From positions 682,001-746,000 of the forward strand of contig NZ_AP019711.1 of assembly GCF_010537335.1 (NCBI RefSeq): 64,000 bases of DNA, read 5' to 3'. The position numbers and the translations under genes were made by a program. This DNA comes from Amedibacterium intestinale (GTDB lineage: Bacteria; Bacillota_I; Bacilli_A; Erysipelotrichales; Erysipelotrichaceae). Below are positions 42,576 through 52,018 of the stretch, in pieces (position 1 is the stretch's first letter; the number at the start of each line of letters is the position of its first letter). The notes under the pieces are model-generated. The model made no database searches. It saw only the letters and a list, made by a program, of their open reading frames with translations, and was not told where the DNA came from.

Positions 42576-42594
42576 GCATTAATATTTCTTATAG

Positions 42595-42636
42595 AAACAA
42601 GCAGTTAACTTCCTAAAATATAACTGCTTGTTTTTT
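42595..42636 (+). terminator. Terminator after methyltransferase gene
   Basis: AAACAAGCAGTTA (42595-42607) and TAACTGCTTGTTT (42621-42633) form a perfect 13-bp stem with a T run. Confidence 0.9.
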
Positions 42637-42733
42637 ACATAATGATAGCTTTCTACAATCCTGCCAAGTTCTAAAGACCAGCAACATATTGCATATATCA
42701 TTTTCATTAACTACTGTAACTTTATTTTGCACC

Positions 42734-42776
42734 ACAAAAAAGTGTTCAACATACTATGTAAATCGAACACTCATTT
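42734..42776 (-). terminator. Terminator after anti-sigma-like gene
   Basis: AGTGTTC (42741-42747) pairs with GAACACT (42765-42771); on the minus strand a run of T follows. Confidence 0.75.
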
Positions 42777-42777
42777 T

Positions 42778-43980
42778 TTATTTGCTCTCTTTTAAATATT
42801 TGGACTCAATCGCAGGTACATAAAAAGCACCATATTCTTTTAATGAGATCTGATGTTTTGTAAAATAATCGTCTTCATATTCTACTGGAACATAAAATTT
42901 GTAATAAGGAAGAAAATAATCTAAACTTTCATCATCTAAATAAACGAGTTCACTATACGCTATCTCATCTAAATCAATTGTGATACCTGGCATAGAACCT
43001 ACATCACTGCGATATTTTCCACTATGCAATTCTGCTTTTGCTTCTTCTAAAGATTTAATTGGATAATTTCCGATAGAAGTTGATGTGTCTTTTTGATTGA
43101 TACGATAGCCGTATAAATACCCATCTTCATCCGTATATAAACTAACACTTTGAAGTTGTGAAACAAATTTATCAACAGGATTTTTTTCTGTTTCATAAAC
43201 TTCAATAGAATACCCCTTTTCTACTTTATTATTTTGACTAACACCATAGTTCACTCTTACATCAACCAATGGGTTTTCTATTTGAAACAGTTCTTTATGA
43301 TCTAGACAGTAGTTTCTTACTGTTTTCTTTATTTTTTCGATGCTCCAATTTTTATTGACAAGCAATACACTATTTTCTTTGATGTTTGGAAATTCATACC
43401 AAACAAATACGCTTTCTCCGCCATCTTCTAACGTAATCCTAATATTCTCATTTTTTAGTTCACTCCTTTCCTCTTTTTTTGTACTAGTCGTAATTTCATA
43501 ATGTTCCATTCCTAAAATATCTGCATATTTTTTTAATTTTTTCTCCTGCTCTTCTTTTGTCATAGAATTATGAAAATATCCATATTTGTCCATTACATTT
43601 TTGTTTTTAATTACTGGCAAGTTATCTAGCGGTTTTGAAAAATCATAAAAAGAAAGATGCTGAAGTTCTTTTTCATCATATACATCAATGCCTTCAAATC
43701 CTGTACAATATCGACAGTTTACACTACCTGTTCTTGGAGCTGGTTTCTGCAAAGACAAGACAGGCAAAGAATCTACATAATGAACCGGTTGTTTTTTTTC
43801 AGGTATCCATCGAAGCACCCCTGCTCCTAATATGCAAATTATACAAAAAGCAACTGCATATGCTAACATCGGTTTTTTCTTTTTTTCATTTTGTTTTTGT
43901 AGTATTGTATTGATCATTCTCTGTTTCCATAGCTCATTTGCGCAAATCTGTTCTACTTCCTTTTGGTAGCGATTCATCAT
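42778..43980 (-). CDS. Probable membrane-anchored anti-sigma factor
   Basis: 400 residues: a short cytoplasmic N-terminus (1-36), one membrane segment (about 38-57) and a large outside domain. The frame overlaps the ECF sigma gene by 47 bases, the usual arrangement for a cognate regulator. The outside domain contains a CxxC pair (C89/C92 in NCRYC) and no recognised fold. Function as anti-sigma is inferred from position and topology. Confidence 0.7.
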   Translation of the reverse strand: MMNRYQKEVEQICANELWKQRMINTILQKQNEKKKKPMLAYAVAFCIICILGAGVLRWIPEKKQPVHYVDSLPVLSLQKPAPRTGSVNCRYCTGFEGIDVYDEKELQHLSFYDFSKPLDNLPVIKNKNVMDKYGYFHNSMTKEEQEKKLKKYADILGMEHYEITTSTKKEERSELKNENIRITLEDGGESVFVWYEFPNIKENSVLLVNKNWSIEKIKKTVRNYCLDHKELFQIENPLVDVRVNYGVSQNNKVEKGYSIEVYETEKNPVDKFVSQLQSVSLYTDEDGYLYGYRINQKDTSTSIGNYPIKSLEEAKAELHSGKYRSDVGSMPGITIDLDEIAYSELVYLDDESLDYFLPYYKFYVPVEYEDDYFTKHQISLKEYGAFYVPAIESKYLKESK

Positions 43981-44455
43981 ATAACACCTCTTCTTCCATT
44001 TGTTTTCTTAACTGCTTTCTAGCTCTTGTTAGCCATGAAGAAACCGTCCCTTCTTTCACATGAAAAATTTGTGCAATTTCCTTCATGGAGTATCCCTCAA
44101 AATAAAATAGAAATACTGCATTTCTTTGATGAAAAGACAATTTACGTACTTCATCCAAAACAGAACTTGTAGTTTTCGCTTTTTCTATAAACTGTGTATC
44201 ATTCACAGTAAGATGATTTCGTTTCCGATTCCACCAATGCCCTAGATAGTCTTTGCACATATTCGATGCAACTCTTAATAACCATGCTTTTTCATGTTCT
44301 TCATCTATAAAAACAGGCTGCTTTTCCATGTATTTCATAAATACATTTTGTACAATATCCTGTGCCTGTGCTTCTTCTTTCACATGATGCATCGAAAAGC
44401 GAAGCAGCATCGTACTGTAAGAATGAACAATCCTTTCAATTTCTTCCTCTCTCAT
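43934..44455 (-). CDS. ECF-type RNA polymerase sigma factor
   Basis: 173 residues. Region 2 is seen in LRFSMHHVKEEAQAQDIVQNVFMKYMEK..KAWLLRVASNMCKDYL; region 4 in VRKLSFHQRNAVFLFYFEGYSMKEIAQIFHVKEGTVSSWLTRARKQLRKQM. The ribosome site is in GAAGGAGGGAGAAG. It heads a two-gene operon with the membrane-anchored partner. Signal and regulon unknown; no clear self-promoter was recognised in the 200 bp upstream. Confidence 0.92.
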   Translation of the reverse strand: MREEEIERIVHSYSTMLLRFSMHHVKEEAQAQDIVQNVFMKYMEKQPVFIDEEHEKAWLLRVASNMCKDYLGHWWNRKRNHLTVNDTQFIEKAKTTSSVLDEVRKLSFHQRNAVFLFYFEGYSMKEIAQIFHVKEGTVSSWLTRARKQLRKQMEEEVLYDESLPKGSRTDLRK

Positions 44456-44590
44456 CTTCTCCCTCCTTCACTATATACACGTTTTTGTTGCTTAAAATAC
44501 TGCACATAAAGTTAAAAATTCTTATATTTTAGATGCTTCAGATTATGCAGAATTAATATCTAGGATTTATTCCAAGATGCAAATGAAATA

Positions 44591-44636
44591 AAACACTTAT
44601 TACAATCATTAGAATGAACAATTATAACAAGTGTTT
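44591..44636 (-). terminator. Terminator after LysR-type gene
   Basis: AAACACTT (44591-44598) and AAGTGTTT (44629-44636), with further pairing of TTA/TAA inside; a T-rich stretch follows on the minus strand. Confidence 0.65.
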
Positions 44637-44652
44637 ATAGTGCTAAAGTATA

Positions 44653-45555
44653 TTACTCAAAACAAGGATGAGTCTGATAAACTTCAAAGATAATTTTTAA
44701 GAACCTCAATGTTTCTTTAGACGGTTTTGTAGAATAGATGATTCCAAAAGGAACTTTATAATCCCAGTTAAGTTTAATTGTTTTAATCATTGGGTGTATG
44801 TCTATCCAATTAGGAGAAGTGATAATAACGCAATTTCTTTTTATACATAAATTAAACGTATTGATATCATATTCATCGACATCGATGATCGTTATTTCTT
44901 TATGTTTTTGCAGTTCTATTCGAGCATCGTCCAAATATTGAGAAACACCGTTTTTTAACATGATGATTTCTTGATTATATAAATCTGATATAGCAAGCAC
45001 TTTTTTATTTTGAAGTTTATGGTGAATCGGAACACCTATACATAAAGGTAATTTGACAAGTTCCATCGCATTATATCTTGTACCTAGAAATGTTGAAAGA
45101 TAGGTACCTACGAAAAATGTGAATTTATCTCCAAGCTGTGAAAAAGCATTATGTTGTCCTTGCCTACTATCTTCAAAGGATATAAATTCTAAATCAAAAT
45201 TTGGCCATTCACTTTGTACAATATTCCAAATATTACTTAAAAGTTTACTTGGAAAGAGTTCGGAAGAGCCAATTTTAATTTTTATTGTAGTTTCATTTGA
45301 TAACTTTTTTGCCTCCTTTAGGATGGTATTAGAAAGATGCATAATCTTTTGTGATTCTTTGTATATGTACTCCCCCTGCATAGTTAGCTCAATTCCTTTT
45401 GAAGTTCTTTTAAATAATCTTACTTGAAGATCATGTTCCAATTTATTCATTTGCTTCATAATGGAAGTGGAGGAAATAAATAATTTTTCAGACGCCTTTT
45501 GAAAACTGCCACACTTAGCAACAATAATAAATGTATCAAGTAAATGATTATACAT
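44653..45555 (-). CDS. LysR-family transcriptional regulator
   Basis: 300 residues with the N-terminal winged helix-turn-helix LLDTFIIVAKCGSFQKASEKLFISSTSIMKQMNKLEHDLQVRLFKRTSKGIELT and a periplasmic-binding-like effector domain (about 90-295). Divergent from an acetyltransferase remnant and an aldo/keto reductase. A perfect palindrome with T-N11-A form lies at 45568-45588, near its own start site. Confidence 0.92.
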   Translation of the reverse strand: MYNHLLDTFIIVAKCGSFQKASEKLFISSTSIMKQMNKLEHDLQVRLFKRTSKGIELTMQGEYIYKESQKIMHLSNTILKEAKKLSNETTIKIKIGSSELFPSKLLSNIWNIVQSEWPNFDLEFISFEDSRQGQHNAFSQLGDKFTFFVGTYLSTFLGTRYNAMELVKLPLCIGVPIHHKLQNKKVLAISDLYNQEIIMLKNGVSQYLDDARIELQKHKEITIIDVDEYDINTFNLCIKRNCVIITSPNWIDIHPMIKTIKLNWDYKVPFGIIYSTKPSKETLRFLKIIFEVYQTHPCFE

Positions 45556-45567
45556 AAACCACCCTCC

Positions 45568-45588
45568 GTATCAACTTTTAGTTGATAC
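45568..45588. promoter_or_regulatory. Probable LysR operator
   Basis: GTATCAAC-TTTTA-GTTGATAC is a perfect 8-bp inverted repeat around 5 bases and contains the T-N11-A pattern. It overlaps the expected start site of the LysR gene (-10 TATAAT complement at 45590-45595) and its centre is about 66 bases upstream of the start expected for the rightward genes, where LysR recognition sites normally lie. Confidence 0.7.
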
Positions 45589-45631
45589 AATTATAACACA
45601 TTTAACACTTCTTAGATAGAAAATGATTTTA

Positions 45632-45637
45632 TATAAT
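45632..45637 (+). promoter_or_regulatory. -10 element of rightward transcript
   Basis: TATAAT lies 17 bases before the first downstream ATG, with a poor -35 (about 45609-45614), consistent with an activator-dependent promoter. Confidence 0.5.
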
Positions 45638-45654
45638 ACACATGAGGTGATAAA

Positions 45655-45895
45655 ATGAAAATAGAAGCAAAATTAAAACTAGGACAGCACGTATCTTTAA
45701 TGGATAAAGAATTCGAAGAGATTAGAAAGACTATTAAAAGAAAATGCCTGAATAGGTGCTGGCAGTACCATTTTAGGAGTAACTGTTGGTAAGAACTCTA
45801 TTGTTGCGGCTGGTTCAGTAGTTACTAAAGATGTACCTAATAATTGTATTGTCGGCGGGAATCCAGCTAAATTTATCAAATATATTAATGAATAG
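45655..45895 (+). pseudogene. Remnant of hexapeptide-repeat acetyltransferase
   Basis: ATG 45655 with GAGGTGA upstream opens about 30 unrecognised codons (MKIEAKLKLGQHVSLMDKEF..). In another frame, from about 45754, the DNA encodes [30 protein letters not shown] and [10 protein letters not shown] to the stop at 45893-45895, the typical C-terminus of a sugar O-acetyltransferase. The middle of the gene is missing and the frame shifts, so an internal deletion is likely. Confidence 0.75.
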
Positions 45896-45941
45896 CAAAA
45901 ACATAAAAAATAGAAATGTTAGATAAGGAAAAGAGAACAAC

Positions 45942-46949
45942 ATGAAAAAAAGATTTATTGGAAAATTAGAAGTTTCCCCAATCGGTATGGGGTGTATGGG
46001 CTTTTCTCATGGGTATGGGAAAATTCCAGAAAAACAATATAGTATAGAAGCAATCAGAAAAGCTTATGCGTTTGGCTGCACTTTCTTTGATACGGCTGAA
46101 GTTTATGGAAATGAATTATATTGGGAAGGACATAATGAAGAAATCTTAGGAGAAGCAGTTGAAAGTTTTAGAAAAAACATTGTGATTGCGACGAAACTTC
46201 ATATCCATGATGAAGAAGTCACACCAAACATGGACTTATATCACTTAATTAAAAGTCATTTAGAAAAATCTTTAAAAAGATTAAGAACCGATTACGTTGA
46301 TTTATATTATCTGCATCGTGTTAACGAATTCGTACCTGTCGAAGATGTTGCGTATGTCATGGGAAAATTGATTGATGAAGGATTAATTAAAGGATGGGGT
46401 TTATCACAAGTTGATGTTGATACACTAGATAAAGCACATCGTGTAACACCTGTGACAGCTGTACAAAATTTATACAATATTTTAGAAAGAGATTGTGATG
46501 ATGAAATCTTTCCATACTGCATTGAAAAAAATATTGGAGTGGTTCCTTTTTCACCAATCGCCTCAGGTTTTTTAAGTGGGAAAATTACTGCGAAAACAGA
46601 ATTTGAAAAAGTGGATGATGTTAGAAAGTTTGTTCCACAGCTAACAAAAGAAAATATCGAAGGCAATCAGCCAATCGTAAATATACTTCAAAATTACGCA
46701 AAAAAGAAAAAAGCAACACCTGCTCAGATTTCTTTGGCTTGGATGTTGAAGAAATATCCAAACGTTGTCCCTATTCCAGGATCAAAAAATCAGGAAAGAA
46801 TTATAGAAAATTTAAGTGCATGGGACATTGAGCTAACAGATGAAGAATTTTATGAACTACAGTCTGCTTTAGACAAATGTGAAATATACGGACATAGAGG
46901 TATTGTAGAAACTCAACAAAAGATTTTCTCGAATCATTGGAAGAAATAA
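45942..46949 (+). CDS. Aldo/keto reductase
   Basis: NAD(P)H-dependent oxidoreductase of 335 residues. The catalytic tetrad is visible: Asp in FFDTAEVYG, Tyr in the same text, Lys in VIATKLHIH and His in LYYLHRVNE. NADP-site texts IPGSKNQERIIENLSA and SPIASGFLSGK are typical of the AKR11/YakC-type group. Probably activated by the divergent LysR regulator. Substrate unknown. Confidence 0.92.
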   Translation: MKKRFIGKLEVSPIGMGCMGFSHGYGKIPEKQYSIEAIRKAYAFGCTFFDTAEVYGNELYWEGHNEEILGEAVESFRKNIVIATKLHIHDEEVTPNMDLYHLIKSHLEKSLKRLRTDYVDLYYLHRVNEFVPVEDVAYVMGKLIDEGLIKGWGLSQVDVDTLDKAHRVTPVTAVQNLYNILERDCDDEIFPYCIEKNIGVVPFSPIASGFLSGKITAKTEFEKVDDVRKFVPQLTKENIEGNQPIVNILQNYAKKKKATPAQISLAWMLKKYPNVVPIPGSKNQERIIENLSAWDIELTDEEFYELQSALDKCEIYGHRGIVETQQKIFSNHWKK

Positions 46950-47007
46950 TCATGTAACTGTTTATGTATATTTTCATATCACTTCACTCGTAATAAAAAG
47001 AAAATTG

Positions 47008-47058
47008 AAAAATCCTCCTCATTGTATGATTGTTTATGGAATGTGGAGGATTTTATAT
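47008..47058 (+). terminator. Terminator after aldo/keto reductase
   Basis: AAAATCCTCC (47009-47018) pairs with GGAGGATTTT (47045-47054), followed by a T-rich tail. Confidence 0.75.
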
Positions 47059-47128
47059 TTTGAAATTAGAATTATACATTTAAATCAATATTATTATCAT
47101 GATGTATACTCATTTTAATCACATAAAC

Positions 47129-47159
47129 AATGGCACTCCTCAATATGAGTAGTGCCATT
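47129..47159 (-). terminator. Hairpin after leuS
   Basis: AATGGCACT (47129-47137) and AGTGCCATT (47151-47159) form a 9-bp stem eight bases past the leuS stop. The T tail on the minus strand is poor. Confidence 0.6.
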
Positions 47160-47166
47160 CATTTTC

Positions 47167-49551
47167 CTATTTTACAACGATGTTAACAACTCTACCTTTG
47201 ATAACAATAATCTTACAGATTGTTTTTCCTTCAATTTGGGCCTGTACATTTGGAAGTTTCATAGCTTCTTCTTTTAATGCATCTTCATTTGAACCTGCAG
47301 CAATCAAGAATTTACCACGTAATTTTCCATTTACCTGCGCAATGATTTCTACTTCACTTTCTACAAGAACGCTTTCATCATATGTAGGCCAATCTGCATA
47401 GGCAATTGTATCTTCCTGTTTCAAGACAACCTGCCACATTTCTTCTCCAAGGTGTGGAGCAAATACAGAAAGCAGTTTTACAAATCCCTTCGCATATTCT
47501 TCGTATACTGTTTCTGCTTTGTAACATTCATTCACAAAAATCATCATTTGTGAGATTGCTGTATTGAATCCAAGAGTTTCAATGTCATTTGTAACCTTTT
47601 TAACTGTTGCATGATATACCTTATCTAAAGAATGATCGTTTTCTTTCACGATTTTACCAGATTCTGCAATCAAACGATATACACGATCCAGCCATTTACG
47701 GCTTCCATCAACACCGCTTTCGCTCCATGGTTTGCTTGCCTCTAAAGGACCCATAAACATTTCATAAATACGAAGGGTATCTGCACCATAATCTCTTACA
47801 ATATCATCCGGATTGATAACGTTTCCTCTGGATTTACTCATTTTTTCTCCATTAGAACCTAAGATCATTCCCTGATGGCATAGTTTCTGGAATGGTTCTT
47901 TTGTTCCTAGAACCCCTTTGTCATATAAGTAATTGTTCCAGAAACGAGAATACAACAAGTGTCCAACTGCGTGTTCACTTCCTCCAATATACAAGTCAAC
48001 AGGAAGCCAGTGTTCTAATAATTTTTTATCTCCAATAGCCTCTTTGTTTTTAGGATCGATATAACGCATATAATACCAGCTGCTTCCTGCACTACCTGGC
48101 ATAGTACTTGTTTCACGCTTACCGCCTTTATAATTCAGCCAGTCTACTGCTTTGTTTAATGGAGATTCTCCGGATTTGCTTGGCGCATAATCTTCTAGTT
48201 CTGGAAGTGTCAGTGGAAGTTCTTCCATTGGTAAAACTTCATCATGATCTTCATAATGTACGACCGGAATCGGTTCTCCCCAATAACGCTGACGAGCAAA
48301 AATCCATTCACGTAAACGATAATTGATCTGTTTTTTACCGCATTTATGTTCTTCTAACCATGCAATCATCGTATCAATTGCTTCTTGTTTTCCCATACCG
48401 TTTAAGAAATCAGAATTGATATGTTTTCCATCTTCGGTATAAGCTTCTTTTGTAACATCGCCGCCTTCCAAAACTGGAATGATGTCAATACCAAATTTTT
48501 TCGCAAATTCCCAGTCACGTGTATCGTGTGCAGGAACGGCCATGATTGCCCCTGTACCATAGCTTGCAAGTACATAATCACTGATCCAGATTGGTGTTTT
48601 CTTATGATTTACAGGATTGATGGCATATGCTCCTGTAAAAACTCCTGTTTTTTCTTTGTTTAATTCAGTACGTTCCAAATCAGATTTAGAAGCACATACT
48701 TTCTTATAGCTTTCTACAGCTTCCTTTTGTTCAGGTGTCGTAATTTTATCTACTAATGCATGTTCTGGTGCAAGTACACAATACGTTGCCCCAAACAAAG
48801 TATCACAGCGTGTTGTAAATACCGTAAAGCTTTCCTCATGTCCATCTACTTTAAAGTTTACATGCGCACCAACAGATTTTCCAATCCAGTTACGCTGCAT
48901 TTCTTTTGTAGATTCTGGCCAGTCCAAATCATCCAGCTGTGCCAATAAACGCTCTGCATATTTTGGAATATCCAATACCCATTGTTTCATATTTTTACGA
49001 ACAACAGGATATCCTCCACGCTCACTTTTTCCATCAATAATTTCATCATTTGCCAAAACCGTTCCCAATTCTTCACACCAGTTTACAGGCATATCCACAT
49101 TTTTTGCTAAACCATCTTTGTACATCTGTTCAAAGATCCACTGCGTCCATTTGTAATACTGAGGATCTGCGGTAGAAATTTCTTTGCTCCAGTCATAAGA
49201 AAAACCAAGCATTTTCAACTGACGCTTAAATGTCTCAATATTAGTTTCTGTAAAACCTGCAGGATGATTCCCTGTTTTAATTGCATACTGTTCTGCAGGA
49301 AGCCCAAAAGCATCCCATCCCATTGGATGTAAAACATTAAATCCTTTCATGCGTTTATAACGAGAAACAATATCACTTGCTGTATAACCTTCTGGATGTC
49401 CTACATGTAACCCCTGTCCACTTGGATAAGGAAACATATCCAATACATAAAACTTTGGCTTGCTGAAATCATATACATCGGTTTCAAATGTTTTGTTTGT
49501 ATCCCAATACTCCTGCCATTTCTTTTCTATTTTCTTGTGTTCAAATCCCAT
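47167..49551 (-). CDS. leuS: Leucyl-tRNA synthetase
   Basis: Class I synthetase, 794 residues, bacterial type. HIGH-equivalent signature in [18 protein letters not shown], editing domain (CP1, about 220-400; [19 protein letters not shown] and [20 protein letters not shown]), and KMSKS in [17 protein letters not shown]. Leu-specific insertion and anticodon domains follow. Controlled by an upstream T-box with a CUU specifier. Confidence 0.97.
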   Translation of the reverse strand: MGFEHKKIEKKWQEYWDTNKTFETDVYDFSKPKFYVLDMFPYPSGQGLHVGHPEGYTASDIVSRYKRMKGFNVLHPMGWDAFGLPAEQYAIKTGNHPAGFTETNIETFKRQLKMLGFSYDWSKEISTADPQYYKWTQWIFEQMYKDGLAKNVDMPVNWCEELGTVLANDEIIDGKSERGGYPVVRKNMKQWVLDIPKYAERLLAQLDDLDWPESTKEMQRNWIGKSVGAHVNFKVDGHEESFTVFTTRCDTLFGATYCVLAPEHALVDKITTPEQKEAVESYKKVCASKSDLERTELNKEKTGVFTGAYAINPVNHKKTPIWISDYVLASYGTGAIMAVPAHDTRDWEFAKKFGIDIIPVLEGGDVTKEAYTEDGKHINSDFLNGMGKQEAIDTMIAWLEEHKCGKKQINYRLREWIFARQRYWGEPIPVVHYEDHDEVLPMEELPLTLPELEDYAPSKSGESPLNKAVDWLNYKGGKRETSTMPGSAGSSWYYMRYIDPKNKEAIGDKKLLEHWLPVDLYIGGSEHAVGHLLYSRFWNNYLYDKGVLGTKEPFQKLCHQGMILGSNGEKMSKSRGNVINPDDIVRDYGADTLRIYEMFMGPLEASKPWSESGVDGSRKWLDRVYRLIAESGKIVKENDHSLDKVYHATVKKVTNDIETLGFNTAISQMMIFVNECYKAETVYEEYAKGFVKLLSVFAPHLGEEMWQVVLKQEDTIAYADWPTYDESVLVESEVEIIAQVNGKLRGKFLIAAGSNEDALKEEAMKLPNVQAQIEGKTICKIIVIKGRVVNIVVK

Positions 49552-49574
49552 ACTATCTTTTCCTTTCCAAACAT

Positions 49575-49823
49575 AAAAAAACGTCCTATTCTAAGGACGT
49601 CATAAACGCGGTACCACCTTAGTTCCCTGTTTTTTACAGAGCACTCTACTTCTTAACGCGAAGATAAAACGGATAAGTTCTTATCAGGCTCCTTAACAAG
49701 TTCCCAAGCTGCATGCTTCGACTTTTCACCAGCCAGTCGACTCTCTAAACCATTTCACAAGGTACTACTTTAATTCAACGCCTTTACCTGTATAAGTTTA
49801 ATAAACCAGTAAGGTTTTGTCAA
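49575..49823 (-). promoter_or_regulatory. T-box leader and promoter of leuS (Leu specifier)
   Basis: Minus strand: -35 TTGACA (49818-49823), 17-base spacer, -10 TAAACT (49795-49800). The leader has a stem I with GGGAACTTGTTAAGG, where CTT (49698-49700 as AAG on the plus strand) is a Leu codon in the specifier position, the T-box AAGGTGGTACCGCG (complement 49607-49620) and a terminator stem (ACGTCCT/AGGACGT, 49581-49600) with a U run. Confidence 0.92.
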
Positions 49824-49960
49824 TATTTCCAGCATAAAAAATGTAACAAAGTCCAAGTCAGTTTGCAGTAAACCATAACCTTAAATACAAGGTTCACTTC
49901 AATCAAATCACACGCGATTAAAAACTTGATTCAACGTTATATTGGTGTAATTGAAGCTTT

Positions 49961-49996
49961 ATACCCTTATGCCTTCAGCATATCACATAAGGGTTA
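49961..49996 (-). terminator. Hairpin after acetyltransferase gene
   Basis: ATACCCTTATG (49961-49971) pairs with CATAAGGGTTAT just beyond the end of the five-gene operon; no good T run. The rest of 49,824-49,960 shows nothing I can assign. Confidence 0.5.
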
Positions 49997-50008
49997 TGTT
50001 CCTATCTT

Positions 50009-50593
50009 TTATTTCCAATATTTCTTTTTATCCTCATCTGTAACTTTACGAAGGATACGGCATGGATTTCCAACCGCAATAACTCCTTCTGGTATATCTT
50101 TTGTTACAACACTTCCAGCACCTATAATACTGTTATTTCCAATTTTTACACCGGGAAGTACCAATACTCCCATCCCAATCCAGACATTATTTCCAACAGA
50201 AATAGGATAAGCGTATTCCAGCCCCTGATTTCTTTGTTCTACATCCAAAGGATGTCCTGCGGTAGAAAAAACACAATTAGGGCCAATGAATACATTATCT
50301 CCAAATGTTACTTTTGCACCATCTAAAATTACACAATTATGATTGGAACAAAAGTTTTCACCTATTTCAATATGATAGCCATAATCACACCAAAACGGTG
50401 CTGTAATACAAAAGGAGTTTCCTGTCTTCTTGAATAAACTGCGAATCAATTGTTCTTGTTCCTCTATTTGTGATGGTCTTAATTGATTATATTGAAAACA
50501 CTGTTCTTTACAAGAAATCCTGTCTTTCAATAACTCATCATCATAATTTGCGTCATAAAGCAAACCTTGTTTCATTTTCTCTTTTTCTTTCAT
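50009..50593 (-). CDS. Sugar O-acetyltransferase (maltose/galactoside type)
   Basis: Acetyl-CoA-dependent transferase with left-handed beta-helix, 194 residues. MKQGLLYDANYDDELLKDR at the N-terminus and hexapeptide repeats from ENFCSNHNCVILDGAKVTFGDNVFIGPN to [20 protein letters not shown]; catalytic His in FSTAGHPLD. Last gene of an operon of small enzymes (IMPase-like, GNAT, nudix, SnoaL-like). Physiological substrate unknown. Confidence 0.9.
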   Translation of the reverse strand: MKEKEKMKQGLLYDANYDDELLKDRISCKEQCFQYNQLRPSQIEEQEQLIRSLFKKTGNSFCITAPFWCDYGYHIEIGENFCSNHNCVILDGAKVTFGDNVFIGPNCVFSTAGHPLDVEQRNQGLEYAYPISVGNNVWIGMGVLVLPGVKIGNNSIIGAGSVVTKDIPEGVIAVGNPCRILRKVTDEDKKKYWK

Positions 50594-50622
50594 TTTCTAC
50601 ATATTCTTCCTATCTATCTAAT

Positions 50623-50991
50623 TTATCGAATTGGTGTACCTATTTTCTTCTTTTTCCTCCATGTAGGCGGTAAACCATCATCACCCCAGTATTCATCAAT
50701 AGAGATAATCTTGTCATTCTGAAACTTTATAAATGAAGTTACATGACAAGAGATAGTTTTATCTAATGAAAAAACATGCACTACAGTAATGACAGTATCT
50801 TTTAAATATTCAGTTCGTTGTATTTCCCCATCCCATTTGCCTGGATATTCACAATTTGCTTGAATAAATTCATCTACTGTAAAGTGTTCATTTGTATTAT
50901 GCCAGTTAATATATGCATTCTCGTGAAAATATGTTTTTAATTCATCTGCTTTTTGATGCAGGCAACATCTCCAATACGCATTTATATTCAT
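50623..50991 (-). CDS. SnoaL/NTF2-like domain protein
   Basis: 122 residues of the cone-shaped NTF2-like fold by text: YWRCCLHQKADELKTYFHENAYINWHNTNEHFTVDEFIQANCEYPGKWDGEI..VVHVFSLDKTISCHVTSFIKFQNDKIISIDEYWGDDG. Starts six bases after the end of the nudix frame, so translation is probably coupled. Function unknown. Confidence 0.75.
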   Translation of the reverse strand: MNINAYWRCCLHQKADELKTYFHENAYINWHNTNEHFTVDEFIQANCEYPGKWDGEIQRTEYLKDTVITVVHVFSLDKTISCHVTSFIKFQNDKIISIDEYWGDDGLPPTWRKKKKIGTPIR

Positions 50992-50996
50992 TTATT

Positions 50997-51434
50997 TCAC
51001 CTCACATATCCTCTTTTTCTTGCTTCTTCTATAAGTTTAGGCTGAATTGATGGATACGTCCATTCTGTTATTAAAGTATCACTAAGAACTATTTTTTCAA
51101 TTTCACTTTAAATTTTTCCAAAAGAGAAAATATCTGCCACAAAAAGCATTCCGAAGGTCTCCACATTTTCTTCTTTAACCACTCTTGTCTTCCCTGTAAC
51201 AGAATATACACATACTGGTTTTATCTCAAACTCTTCTGCACCTGTTTCTTCCCTTAATTCTCGACTTGCCGTTTCAAGAATTGTTTCGTTTTCTTCTCTA
51301 TGACCACCTGCAAGTTCAAATGTATCTCTTTCTTTATGTTTACAGAACACCCATTTTCCATCAGCTTTTGCGATAATGACCGCAAATTTAAGCAGAGAAT
51401 CTTCTACACTGTCATAAAACTTTACACTTACCAT
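50997..51434 (-). pseudogene. Nudix hydrolase interrupted by an in-frame TAA
   Basis: From ATG 51434 (GAAGGTGAT upstream) the frame encodes a nudix domain with GGHREENETILETASRELREETGAEEF (G-x5-E-x7-REUxEExGU box), then meets TAA at 51110-51108 after residue 108. The same frame continues for 36 codons (SEIEKIVLSDTLITEWTYPSIQPKLIEEARKRGYVR) to TGA at 50997, a normal C-terminus for a ~145-residue nudix protein and close to the next start. A truncated product may be made; the ancestral gene was evidently longer. Confidence 0.8.
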
Positions 51435-51451
51435 TTTGTATCACCTTCTGA

Positions 51452-52003
51452 TTATACTTTAGAATGTAATCTTTTCCAATCTTCTTCTTTTAAAAGAGTA
51501 GTATGTCTTGTGCGTTTTTCATGCAATGCAGCTACTTCTACATCTTTTATTGTGCAGTAATAAGAGAACCCACATTTTTCTTGTACACGTTTTGAATTCA
51601 TATTTCCTTCGTAATAACCACACCATATTTGTTTCATATCTAAATCTTCAAAACCATGTCGAAGCAGTTCTTCTGCAGCTTCCAGCATATAACCTTTGCC
51701 CCAAAAAGGATAAGCAAGCCAATACCCCAATTCACATGCATCCTTGCTTGCTGCCACATCACTTTTCTCATGTAACATTAATTCAATTGCCCCTATTGGT
51801 GTTTTTGCATCTCGTAAACAAATGGCATAACATTCTTTTCCCTGTAAAAGATGTTTTATAATAGATAAGCTTTCTTCTACGCTTTTATGTGGAGCCCAGC
51901 CGGCTTTTGGACCTACGCGAGGATCTTTCGCATACATATATAAAGCTTCTGCATCACTTTCTTTCCATGGACGCAAAGTCAATCTTTTAGTGTTTAATTC
52001 CAT
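51452..52003 (-). CDS. GNAT family N-acetyltransferase (RimJ/RimL-like)
   Basis: 183 residues from ATG 52003 (GGTGA upstream; in-frame GTG/ATG at 52018 and 52015 are alternatives). MELNTKRLTLRPWKESDAEALYMYAKDPRVG at the N-terminus and ELGYWLAYPFWGKGYMLEAAEELLRHGFEDL (acetyl-CoA loop) are typical. Part of the operon 52813-50009. Substrate unknown. Confidence 0.87.
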   Translation of the reverse strand: MELNTKRLTLRPWKESDAEALYMYAKDPRVGPKAGWAPHKSVEESLSIIKHLLQGKECYAICLRDAKTPIGAIELMLHEKSDVAASKDACELGYWLAYPFWGKGYMLEAAEELLRHGFEDLDMKQIWCGYYEGNMNSKRVQEKCGFSYYCTIKDVEVAALHEKRTRHTTLLKEEDWKRLHSKV

Positions 52004-52018
52004 AGCATTCACCATCAC

